A stretch of 64,000 nt of DNA, taken from Pedobacter sp. HDW13. GTDB lineage: Bacteria > Bacteroidota > Bacteroidia > Sphingobacteriales > Sphingobacteriaceae. Numbering within the stretch: the stretch's first letter is position 1; each line of letters begins with the position of its first letter. Positions 18,402 through 28,600 of the stretch are shown piece by piece. The notes beneath the pieces are model-generated. The model was not told the DNA's origin, ran no database searches, and worked only from the letters and a program-made list of their open reading frames with translations. A program made the translations under genes and the position numbers. Location: NCBI RefSeq assembly GCF_011303555.1, contig NZ_CP049868.1:3224001-3288000 (forward strand), read 5' to 3'.

Positions 18402-19649
18402 TTAAGGATCTAAAGGTTCGTCAAAATCAATTTGCAGCGATGTTGTATTTGGGTAGAATTCCGATTCGGTATCACTTAAGCGTTTGCCGTTTTTGTATGG
18501 GTAGTAACCAAGTTCTTTTTTACACCTTTCTGGCAGTATAGTGGTAATGTAAAAGCTCTGCGATTTTACGGTACTAACCATGGCTGTTTTATCAACAGGT
18601 ATGCCGTACCTAAACATTAGCCTTACGCAGTTGCGCATGTTGGTAGTGGTATGGCGGGCATGGGGTTCCATAATAATGGCACTTTCTGGTATAAGTAGGG
18701 TTTCCATCAAAAATTTTTTCATTTCAAAAGCCTCGCTGTATTTGGTTTTATAAGGGTGAACGCGCCCGCCCGATACCACAATAAATGGTGCCTGGCCTTT
18801 CTGGTATTGTATAGCAGCTAAACGGCAGCGAATCATCCCACCGGCACTTAAAGCAGTTTCTTTATCTTCGGGGCCGGCACCCGGCACCAGAATTACGCTG
18901 TAAGGATATTTCTTCCAATCGGTTTTTTTAATCTGGTTAATGGCTGGCTGGTTTACCCCGCTAACCATCGGTTCATAATCGGCCGCATCATTTCTTTCGT
19001 TCAACTCTAAAGCTACCATTGCAAAATTTAATGTAGGTTCAAAAAAGAGCTCGTTTTCGGGTTGTAAGGCCAACAAAGCATTTGCGACTGTAAGCTCTGC
19101 ATACTCTTTATCTTTTAAGCTAAAACTAATCGAATCTATTTTGGGGTAATTGGGCTTGTTGCCCTCCACATATACCCCAATGGCATAATTTAACGCATTG
19201 GCATCTTGCTCCCATGCTTTAACCAATAAGTTTTTGGGTGTTTGTTCGGCATACAGCGCATAACAGCCCGAAGGGATGAGGTGATTGCTTACTACCTTGC
19301 CGAGTGCATTGTTTTCGTTGTAGCTGTTGCTTAACTCCTGGCCAATAGCTGTAATTTCTTCGGCACTAAACTTTAGCGCATTGGCGTAACAGCTAATATC
19401 GGTTTTGCAGGTTTGTAAAGCTTCGGTTGCCTGGGTTCTTTTGGTATCGGCAATTTTTTTAAGCAGGCTGTTTTCTTTCAACATTTTGTTAAGCCCGGGC
19501 AATTGTTTAAAAAGCGTAAGCAAATAGTAGTTTTTGTACTGTACTGCATTATTGCTCTTTATTAACTGGTAGGCTTGAACGGGTTTATCCTGCGCCTGTA
19601 AGCCCTGCCACAGCAGGCAGGCTATAAAAAAGGGATAGAAGACTTTCAT
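18402..19649 (-). CDS. YdcF/DUF218-family protein, exported
   Basis: 415 residues with signal peptide MKVFYPFFIACLLWQGLQAQ. The C-terminal half (about 245-400) is the DUF218/SanA/YdcF domain: VILVPGAGPED, PFIVVSGGRVHPY and AIIMEPHARHTTTNMRN are its three landmarks, which form a Rossmann-like nucleotide- or SAM-binding fold. The N-terminal half is helical and unrecognised. Members of this family are linked to envelope integrity, but a reaction is not established. It is the first gene of a two-gene operon with the secreted protein downstream. Confidence 0.8.
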   Translation of the reverse strand: MKVFYPFFIACLLWQGLQAQDKPVQAYQLIKSNNAVQYKNYYLLTLFKQLPGLNKMLKENSLLKKIADTKRTQATEALQTCKTDISCYANALKFSAEEITAIGQELSNSYNENNALGKVVSNHLIPSGCYALYAEQTPKNLLVKAWEQDANALNYAIGVYVEGNKPNYPKIDSISFSLKDKEYAELTVANALLALQPENELFFEPTLNFAMVALELNERNDAADYEPMVSGVNQPAINQIKKTDWKKYPYSVILVPGAGPEDKETALSAGGMIRCRLAAIQYQKGQAPFIVVSGGRVHPYKTKYSEAFEMKKFLMETLLIPESAIIMEPHARHTTTNMRNCVRLMFRYGIPVDKTAMVSTVKSQSFYITTILPERCKKELGYYPYKNGKRLSDTESEFYPNTTSLQIDFDEPLDP

Positions 19650-19773
19650 TAAAAATTTTAATGCAAAATAAAGCCCTGGCTATTAAAAAAACATTAAGCA
19701 GATGTTACCCTTTACAAATTAATAAAACGGTTTAGGAGTGCGTATAGAAGATTTAATGTAAACTTAAAATAGC

Positions 19774-19789
19774 TGCAAAGATCTTTGCA
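19774..19789. promoter_or_regulatory. Perfect 16-bp palindrome, possible operator
   Basis: TGCAAAGATCTTTGCA is its own reverse complement. It lies 43 bases upstream of the candidate -7 box of susC copy 1, a position suited to an activator or repressor dimer. Confidence 0.4.
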
Positions 19790-19831
19790 CAGAGTTAACA
19801 TAGTGGATACATAGTGTTAAAAGCACACACC

Positions 19832-19839
19832 TACTTTTG
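19832..19839 (+). promoter_or_regulatory. Candidate -7 promoter box of susC copy 1
   Basis: TACTTTTG matches TAnnTTTG. It would give a 5' leader of about 125 bases before the ATG at 19971. No clear -33 TTTG. Confidence 0.35.
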
Positions 19840-19970
19840 TCGCCGTAGAACGCTCATAAAATTAGTTGTTAACCTTTAAGGATAAGCCTATGTAAATGCA
19901 TTGATCTACATATCTGCCAAAAAATACAAACTCCAGTACTATTTAAAAATCTATTACTAAGCACAAAAAG

Positions 19971-22900
19971 ATGACACCATTTTTTTTTACCGCAAGCATA
20001 AAAAGTGCCTGCAGGAAATTGCTTTTGCCTGTTGGTATGTTAGCTGCATGCAGCCCAGCCGCTATGGCAGTAAGCAATGCCAAATTAGTTCGGGCTACTG
20101 AGCTTAACAAACGTTTTGTTGCCATTAGCGGAACCGTAACCGACGAGAAGGGGCAACCGCTGCCGGGCGTTAGCGTTTACGATAAACAGACTAAAAAAAC
20201 AACAACTACAGATACCAACGGAAAATATACTATTGAAGCCACCAATGGGGCTACGCTGGTTTTCTCGTACATTGGTTTCGATACACAGGAAGTTTCGGTA
20301 TCGGGCAATAGCACAATCAATATCAGGCTTAAAGAAAGCAGCAACACTTTAAATGAAGTAGTGGCAATTGGTTACCAAAAGATCAGAAAATCGGATGTTA
20401 CCGGTGCTATTAGCAGTGTTAAAGCCAGCGAATTAAACTTAACCTCGCCTACAGTGGGCCAGGCATTGGTAGGTAAAGTTGCAGGTGTACAGGTATCGCA
20501 AACCAGTGGTGCACCTTATTCGGGTACAAAAATAAGGGTAAGGGGTATTGGTTCTATTAATGCCAGTTCCGATCCTTTATACGTAATAGATGGTTATCCG
20601 GCTGGCAACAACGTAGCCATTAATCCTGAGGATATCGAAACCATCGACATTTTAAAAGATGCAGCTTCGGCAGCCATTTATGGTTCAAGGGCATCGGGTG
20701 GGGTAGTGTTAATTACCACCAAAAGAGGTAATGATGGTAAGGGCCGTTTCGAATACGATGTTCAGGGCGGTATTTCCCAACTGGCTAAAAAAGTGAAATT
20801 GCTCGATGCCAATCAGTTTATTCAGCTATTGATAGATGGCCGTAACAATGCCTATAAAGATTTATGGGTAAATGCCGGTAAAACCTGGAACGATGCCATG
20901 TATGGCGATAACAATGCTACGCGTATTGCCAATGTAGGTAACGGGAGCAGTGTAAGCATACCTGCCGATCTTTATAATTTTAGCACACAACAGGCCATCC
21001 CTGCTGCTTACAACACCGATTGGCAGGATGAGTTGTACCGCAATGCAGCCTTTCAGCGCCATAACCTTTCTTTCTCTGGGGCACTAAAGATGTAAAATAC
21101 TTTTTAAGCGGCGGTTACCAGAACAATGATGGTATTGTAACCAACACCAACCAGAAGGTGACCAACTTTAGGGGTAATATTGATGGTAAGGTGAGCGAAC
21201 GCTTGCATGTTGGTGCAAACATTGCTTATACTCAAAATAATAACAGAGAGGTACAGGAAGGTCGTTATAACCTAAGTCCGATGATGTCGGCCCTGATTTA
21301 TTTACCTTTCCTGCCAGCCAAAGATGCCAATGGTAATCCAATCCAGTTCGGAATGGGTTCATTAGCCTCTCAATACGGTATTCAAAATCCTGAAAACCCT
21401 TTGGCTACTGTAGCGCAAATGAAAATAACGAGAAAGGGCACCAGGAGTAGCTACAATGCCAATGCCACCTATAATATTTTAGCAGGATTGGATTTTAAAG
21501 CAAACTTAGGTACACAAACTTACAACGAGAAATACGATTATTATTTGCCAACCAGTTTAAGTAGTGGCAATACCGCACCTTATTCTCCTGAATCGATTAG
21601 GGCTGCCAATGCTATTGCGCAAACGCTTAGCCAGGTAGATCAATTGGCCGAATTTACCTTAAACTATAATAAAACTTTTGGTAAGCACAACCTAAATGTT
21701 TTAGGTGGTTATTCTGCTCAAAAGGCATCAAGCGATTTAATTCGTGTGGCAGCTAACGGTTTCCAGAACGATTATATTGGCGAAATTACTGATAAAGGCG
21801 CTGATGCAGGTTTCTTTACCCTCGATAAAAGAACTGGCAAGGTAGTAACTACCCTGGTTTCTTATTTTGGTCGTTTCAGTTATAACTATGCTGGTAAATA
21901 TTTTTTAACGGGTTCTTTCCGTCGCGATGCATCTTCGAGATTTGGCCCGCAAAATAAGTATGGTAATTTCCCTTCAGTAGCTGCTGGATGGAATTTATCT
22001 GACGAAAGTTTTTACAATAATTTTTTGGGCGAACAATCGCGTGTTAAACTAAGGGCAAGCTGGGGTTTGGTTGGTAATAACAGTATTCCTGATTACCGTA
22101 CTTCTCAAGAGCTGAGTGCCCCGGGTGGCGTAGTTTTTGGAAATGCAATTTCGACTGCAATTTGGCCTGGTGCGATACAAGATTTGGGTTTGGGTTGGGA
22201 ATCAACTTCTCAGTTTAACTTTGGTACAGACATTAGTTTGTTTAAAAACCGCGTATCTGTTATCGCAAATTATTATTTAAGTAATTCGTTCAATTTGCTG
22301 TTTAATCAACCACTATCGGCAATTTCAGGAACGTCATCTATTTTAACAAACCTTACTGATAGCAGGGTACGTAACCAGGGTTTTGATGTACAGGTAGATG
22401 GTAAAATTATTCAGAACGACGACTTTACATTTGGGTTAAGCGGTAATATTGCCGTTAACCGCAATAAAGTTTTAGATATGGGCGGTGCCAGCACAATATA
22501 CACTGCAGGCGCAGAGCGTTCGTATATAACACATGTTACCCAGGAGGGCCAACCAATAGGTATGTTTTATGGGTTTAAAGTATTGGGTAGAATTACTGCC
22601 GATAACTTAGGTAAAGTTGCACCATCGGCTGCATCAACCAATCCGGCAAAAATTGGCGATTTGTATTTTCAGGATACCGATGGAAACGGCATTGTTAACG
22701 ATGCAGATAAAACTGTAATTGGCACACCTTACGCTAAATTTACCTATGGTTTTGCCTTAAACACTTCTTACAAAACTTTCGATTTAAGGGCCTCTTTCAA
22801 CGGTTCGTACGGTAACCAGGTGTTAGATGGGCAGGATTATTACCTATATAACTTTGAAGGTTCGGGTAACCAGTATGCAGATGTTGCTAATCGTTACCGC

Positions 22901-23242
22901 AATGAAGCTAATCCGGGCAGTGGCTTAAACTACCGTCCATCACGTGCAGGTACACAAAGTAACTCTACCCGTTTATCCTCATTTTACATTCAGGATGGTT
23001 CTTATTTCAGGTGTACAAACATTACGTTGGGTTATTCTTTTCCTAAATCGCTTGCCAACGCCATTAAAGTAAGTAATGTTCGTATTTATGGCAGTATTGA
23101 TAATGCCTTTACCATAACCGATTATAAAGGATATAACCCGGAGGTAGATTATAGTGCCGGAAACAACCTCGCGCCTGGGGTAGATTATGGAAACTATCCA
23201 TTGGCCCGCACATATAACCTTGGTATAAAATTGACTTTTTAG
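19971..23242 (+). pseudogene. SusC/RagA TonB-linked outer-membrane protein, frameshifted (copy 1)
   Basis: SusC proteins are 22-strand TonB-dependent transporters that import oligosaccharides with a SusD lid. The N-terminal part has the carboxypeptidase-regulatory-like domain (ISGTVTDEKGQPLPGVSV, about 44-120) and plug (VGKVAGVQVSQTSGAPYSG, IRVRGIGSINASSDPLYVIDGYP). The frame breaks at the G run 21078-21081 and stops at 21095. Adding one G restores SFSGGTKDVKYFLSGGYQN and joins the frame that is open to 23242, which ends in a typical barrel strand (YNLGIKLTF). The total length of 3272 bases is one short of a whole number of codons. It could be a true inactivation, a phase-variable state or a sequencing error. 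susD follows 10 bases later. Confidence 0.85.
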
Positions 23243-23252
23243 AATTTAAGAA

Positions 23253-24782
23253 ATGAAAAAACATATTTATAAAGTATTGGCCCTAAGTGCTGTTTTAAGT
23301 TTGGGAGCCTGTAAAAAAGACTTTCTAAACCAAAAGAATCCCAATGCAATCGCTGTAGAAAATTATTTTAACACGGAAAACGACGTATTGTTAGCCGTTA
23401 ATGGTGTATACCAATCGCTTCGGAGTAGTAATACGGTAGGCGAAAACAGTGGCTTGTTTACCGATGAGCGCTCGGATGATGCCGGAAGAAACGATAACCA
23501 AAGTAATGCCGGCGAGCCTTTTCAGTTTAACGATTTTTCGCTTTTGCCAAGCAACTCTTATTTAAAGAGCCATTGGTTAGCACTTTACGAAGCAATTGGA
23601 AGAACCAATACTGTGCTTGCCAACATTGATAAAGTTGCTTTTGCTAACCCGGCAACGAAAGAGAATTATAAAGCCGAGGCTAAGTTTATCAGAGCGTTAA
23701 TGTATTTCGAACTGGTTCGGAAATGGGGAGCTGTACCGGTAGTAACCAAGCCGCTTACTACAAAAGAAGAGGTTAAAGAAAGTACTTTCCGTGTCGCCGA
23801 AGCAGATGTATATAACCAGATTGTAGCCGATTTAAAAGATGGTTTGGGTAGTACCTTGCCAAATTTCCAAACAGGTGCCAATATTGGCAGAACTTCTAAA
23901 GCCGCATTGAATGCATATTTGGGTAAGGTTTATTTAACCATGGCAGCAACGTTGCCAAATAATAAAGCCGAAAACCTAACTAATGCAAACACTTACCTGT
24001 TGGCTGCTTACAATATGAAAGCATTCGGTAATTTATCAGAAATACCATACACTGATGTTTTTGATGTAACGAAGAAAACAACCTGTAAAGAACTGATTTT
24101 TCAGATTTCTTATAAGCAAGGCGATATTAGCTTTAGCTCGAGTATCGCAGCAAATAACCAGGCAAAAGGCGAAACCATTAATTCGTTAAAACCATCTACC
24201 GGTATTGGTGGTAATGTAAAGTTAGATTTGGTTAATGAGTACGAAACAAGCGATTTGAGGAAAGATTTTTCGGTTAAGTTTGCCAACGATAATACCGTTA
24301 AAGATTGGTTTGTTACCAAATTTCGCGATGCAAGCCAATTGGCAACAAATGCTGGTTACGGCGGTAACGATTGCATTTTAATGCGCTATGCCGATGTAAT
24401 TTTAATGCTGGCCGAGGTAAATATGTTGCAGGGTAACGATGCCGTTGCCATTCAATACCTGGATATGGTAAGGGCAAGGGCTGCAATGCCGCTTTATGCC
24501 GTAGCCAAAACCGATGCCACTTACGCCGCTAAATTTCCAACCTTAAAGCTGGCTATTTTGCACGAGCGTAGGGTAGAAATGGCTTTCGAGCACCAAAGAT
24601 GGTTCGATTTAATTAGAAACTTTACCGCTGCTGAGTTAGTTACTTATTTAAAGGCCAAGCCGCAAGCATCATACGGTATTGCAAAGCTGGCCAACGTAAC
24701 CACAAAAGATCGTTATTACCCAATACCTTTTGATGAGGTAAAACTCGATCCGGTTAAAATGTACCAAAACCCAGGTTATTAG
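23253..24782 (+). CDS. SusD/RagB-family glycan-binding lipoprotein (copy 1)
   Basis: 509 residues. The lipoprotein signal ends in the lipobox LGACKKDF (cysteine near residue 20), so it is lipid-anchored and surface-exposed, as in SusCD complexes where SusD captures the glycan over the SusC pore. SusD landmarks are present: LNQKNPNAIAVENYFNTENDVLLAVNGVY near the N-terminus, TPR-like helices (AEAKFIRALMYFELVRKWG), and the C-terminal AILHERRVEMAFEHQRWFDLIR with PIPFDEVKLDP and NPGY. The frame is intact although its partner susC is frameshifted. The ligand is unknown; it lies on the same strand as the second SusCD pair but beyond the regulator. Confidence 0.92.
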   Translation: MKKHIYKVLALSAVLSLGACKKDFLNQKNPNAIAVENYFNTENDVLLAVNGVYQSLRSSNTVGENSGLFTDERSDDAGRNDNQSNAGEPFQFNDFSLLPSNSYLKSHWLALYEAIGRTNTVLANIDKVAFANPATKENYKAEAKFIRALMYFELVRKWGAVPVVTKPLTTKEEVKESTFRVAEADVYNQIVADLKDGLGSTLPNFQTGANIGRTSKAALNAYLGKVYLTMAATLPNNKAENLTNANTYLLAAYNMKAFGNLSEIPYTDVFDVTKKTTCKELIFQISYKQGDISFSSSIAANNQAKGETINSLKPSTGIGGNVKLDLVNEYETSDLRKDFSVKFANDNTVKDWFVTKFRDASQLATNAGYGGNDCILMRYADVILMLAEVNMLQGNDAVAIQYLDMVRARAAMPLYAVAKTDATYAAKFPTLKLAILHERRVEMAFEHQRWFDLIRNFTAAELVTYLKAKPQASYGIAKLANVTTKDRYYPIPFDEVKLDPVKMYQNPGY

Positions 24783-24810
24783 AAAAGTTTAAGTTTCTGT
24801 AAAATATTAA

Positions 24811-24834
24811 ATGGGCGGTGGAGACACCGCCCAT
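24811..24834. repeat. REP-like palindrome with GGTG/CACC core (3)
   Basis: Ten-base perfect stem ATGGGCGGTG (24811-24820) with CACCGCCCAT (24825-24834), loop GAGA. There is no T run after it, so it is not a standard terminator, though it follows susD directly. Confidence 0.55.
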
Positions 24835-24850
24835 TTGCGCTTGCATGAGT

Positions 24851-24866
24851 TGGGTGTTCTCACCCA
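24851..24866. repeat. REP-like palindrome with GGTG/CACC core (4)
   Basis: Six-base stem TGGGTG (24851-24856) with CACCCA (24861-24866), loop TTCT, which reads AGAA on the other strand. It is in inverted orientation to element 3, 16 bases away. Confidence 0.5.
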
Positions 24867-24951
24867 CCTGATAGACCGGTGAATTTTTTAGTCATTTTAT
24901 ACAGTTTCTTAAACTGGTTAAATAAATAGATAAGCGGGCCGATTATTTGGT

Positions 24952-25233
24952 GTGCCCCAAAAGTTGGACAGATTCAAAATTAAGTTTTGCGCACAAAGTT
25001 ATACCTATGATGCTACAGTAATTACTTCAAGATTATCTTCCAATACATGGACTTTTACTGCCATTCACGACCCCTTGAACGGGACACATCCTGTCAGCGG
25101 ACACAGAGACTTTGGATACATCAGCAATCCGGATGGATTGTATAATTTCTATACCAGTGGAGTCGACCGACTTAGAACTAATTTTACACAACAAGCAAAA
25201 ACCAAATCATTATTCTTAAAATTTAGATCCTGA
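24952..25233 (+). pseudogene. Orphan 93-residue ORF, probable gene fragment
   Basis: The ORF opens with a GTG inside the string GTGCCCCAAAAGTTGGACA, which looks like the terminal sequence of an insertion element, then continues as AQSYTYDATVITSRLSSNTWTFTAIHD and GTHPVSGHRDFGYISNPDG with NFYTSGVDRL. The second part has the composition of a real protein C-terminal segment, but there is no start signal, signal peptide or complete domain. I think an insertion event left a truncated gene here. The parent family is not recognised. Confidence 0.35.
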
Positions 25234-25239
25234 AAAGAA

Positions 25240-25666
25240 CTGAGGCTCAGTCGAAATTATAATAAATTACCTGTAGAGTACCTCTACTAAGACTGCTACA
25301 GGGTTGTCTAATACCGAATAGGCCACTCCCGTGCGCCATACACGCTGCGATATATCCGCAAAATAGCTACCAAAGTTTCAGGAACTTCTACGGCAAGTGT
25401 TTTACTGATAATGGTTTTATCTTTATCCCATATGGAGAGCATTGCGTCATTTGCAATCTGATCAGAAGGTCATCACTAATGTATATTGCAGTCACAATCG
25501 TTCGAAGTATGGAGCGCTGCAATCAGTATGGTGGCGCTAAATTGGTTAAACGAGGTATGGTTTCTGATATTTTTTCCGTAACTATTAGGTGATTGCGTGT
25601 AGTTTCTGTATTGGGAAGTAACCAATCAACGGTAAATTTAACAACGCGGGCTTTGCGACTGGTTAA
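25240..25666 (-). pseudogene. Degenerate coding remnant downstream of the hybrid sensor
   Basis: No long ORF spans this stretch, but the minus strand carries protein-like pieces in different frames. About 25653-25525 reads SRKARVVKFTVDWLLPNTE and continues to a stop; about 25445-25315 reads WDKDKTIISKTLAVEVPETL then VAILRIYRSVYGARECP. The pieces are separated by stops and frame changes, as in a decayed gene that once lay between the sensor and susD. The original family is not recognisable to me. Confidence 0.35.
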
Positions 25667-28600
25667 TTAATTTTCGTTAATAAACTCGCTCGGTGTTTTG
25701 CCAAAATGTTTTTTAAACTCTGAGCTAAAGTATTTTCTATCATTAAAACCTACTGAATAAGCAATTTCTGAAATATTACCTGCACCTTGTTTAAGTAATT
25801 GTGCAGCCCGCTTAATGCGAATCGATTTAATAAAGTCGTTTACCGAAAGATCAGTGAGTGCCCTTATTTTTTTATACAATACCGGCTGGCTCATACCAAT
25901 TTCTGATGATAGGGTAGGTACATCAAAATCCGGATCGGCAATTCTATCTTCTATAACCTGGATAATTTTACTTAAGAAATTTTGTTCAGTAGTATTAATA
26001 ACCATGTTTTTAGGCTCGAGTGTAATTACCTGTGCAAATTTTTGCTTTATGGTTTCTCGTGCACTGAGCAGATTTTGGATATTTAATTCCAGTATTTTGA
26101 GGTTAAAGGGCTTCATGATATAGGCATCGGCACCATTTTCTAAACCATTTACCTGATGTACATATGCAGATCTGGCGGTTAATAAAACCACCGGAATATG
26201 GCTTGTACTCTCGTCGGTTTTAAGCTTACGGCAAAGCTCCAGGCCATCCATAACCGGCATCATTACATCACTTATAATTAAATCGGGGATGAGATCTAAC
26301 GCGCATGCCAGACCAGTAGCTCCATTTTCACATTCGTAAATATTATAGCTTTGGTTTAAGGCCTGTTTAATAAATGTTCTTACATCTTCATTATCTTCTA
26401 CCAGTAAAATGCTATATTTTTTTGGCGTTGCGGGCAGCGGTTGCTGCAGGTTTTGCCCGGCCAGGGTTTGCGTATCTGGTATTACTTCAATATTGTAGTT
26501 TAGTGCATTATCGTAATAAACATAATCGGGTATAAAATCATCCTGATTAAAATGTGCTTTGCCTTTCTTTAAACTTACTGTAAATGTAGTAGCTCCAAAA
26601 GCATTGTCATTTTTAGGACTGCTTTGGAAAGTAATCTGGCCATGGTGTAGTTCTACAATGCTTTTTGATAAGGATAAGCCTAAACCAGTGCCAATGGTGG
26701 TGGTGGCATTGGCCTGATAAAAATTGGTAAATAAACCGGCCTGATTTTCTAAAGGGATTCCTTTGCCATTATCGCTCACCTGAATTTGGATAAGCTGATT
26801 TTCCTGACTTATTTTTAAACCGATTTTTCCGTTTGTGGGGGTAAATTTAAAGGCGTTTGAAAGCAGGTTAAACAAAACCTTTTCCATTTGTACCTTATCA
26901 AAGTACAGCTCTATTTCTGTTTGACTGGTTTCGAAACCATACTCGATATTTTTAGAAATAGCCATGTTTTGAAAGGCCAAAAATATTTCCCTGCAAAATT
27001 TTACCACATTGCCCGGGCTTACATGTAAAGTCATTTTTCCGCTTTCTGCCTTTCTAAAATCTAGCAACTCGGTAACCAGGTTCATTAAGCGGTGTGCATT
27101 GTTTTTAATCGGTTGCAAATCCCTGTTCAGCGCAGGGTCGTCTTTTGCATTTTCGATTAGTTTATCTAAGGGGCCAACAATGAGTGTTAATGGCGTACGT
27201 ATTTCGTGCGATATGTTGGTGAAAAATTCGAGTTTATGTTCGTTAACCTCTTTTTCTTTTTTAAGTACAGCTTTAATTAATAAATAACGTACAAATACAA
27301 AAGATATAGCTGCAAAAGCGCAGAAATAAAACAGGTAAGCCCACCAGGTGCGGTAAAAGGGGGGTAAAATTTTAATCTGTAAGGTACTGGCATCTTTTGT
27401 CCAAAGGCCGTCGTTATTACTCCCTTTAACGGTAAGTGTATAATTGCCTGGCGAAAGGTTGGTATAGCTTGCTGATGGAATATCTACATAATTCCAGTTT
27501 TTTTCGAAACCTTCAAGCTTATAGGCATAATGGTTTTTGTTCGATTTGATGAAGTTAAGCAGTGTAAAATCAATCGAAAATACATTTTGATCGGATTCGA
27601 AGGTGATCGATTTTAAGGTACTGATGTTTTGTTTAAGCAAGCCATCGCGGCCGTTTAACGAAACAGGTTTGTTAAAGAGCTTTAATCCGGTAAAAATAAT
27701 GGGTGGCGTGGTTTTGTTTACTTTAATCTGGTCGGGGTAGAAACTAATCATTCCGCTCAATCCGCCAAAGAAAAACTGCCCTTTGCTATCTTTTAAAAAC
27801 GATTTGTAATTAAACTCGTTTCCGGGTAATCCATCTTTAGTATTATAAACTTTAAAGGTATGAAGTGCTGGGTTATATTTACATAAGCCTTTGTCGGTAG
27901 TAATCCACAGGTTCTGAAAATCATCTTCCAAAATGCCTCTAATGGCATTGCTGGGTAGGCCATCCAGAGCGGTTATCCGCTTATACTGGTGCTTTTCGGG
28001 ATGGAGTTTAAACAGCCCGTTTCTAATGGTGCCAATTAGCAGATAACCGGTCTTATTTTCGGTTATACAGCTAATTTCATTGTATTTTAAAATTTCAGGG
28101 CTGGCAGCCACACGGTGTGCAAATTTATTAGCGCCATTTTTTAATTGGTAAAGACCTGCGTTTGTTGCCACCCATAGGGTTCTTTTGCTGTCTTCGAAAA
28201 TGTAAAACACCGCATCGGCACGGCCGTTAACCCTGTTGCGTATAAATTTACCTGTTTGCGTGTCGAAACTGTTTAGCCCTCCATTGGTACCTACCCAAAA
28301 CCTGCCGAAACTATCTTCAAAAACAACGGTAATTTCATCGTTGCTTAAAGAGGAAGTATCGTTTGTACGACTGGTATAACGAACAAAACTTTTAGTTTCG
28401 GGCTTAAAAAGATTTAATCCGCCGTAATGCGTGCCGATCCAAACTTTATTGTTTTTATCGCGGATAACCGATTTAACCAAATTGGCGCTTAAACTTGCAG
28501 GGTTATTGGGGTTATTTTTATAACGGGTAAAAATATTTTTCTTACGGTCGTAGTAATTTATGCCTTCACCTTCGGTTGCAATCCACAGGTTTTGGTACTG

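Larger units (their letters stand above)
19650..19970. other. Divergent regulatory gap upstream of susC copy 1
   Basis: This 321-base gap has no ORF. It holds a perfect 16-base palindrome (19774-19789) and a TACTTTTG -7 box (19832-19839), listed separately. Confidence 0.5.
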
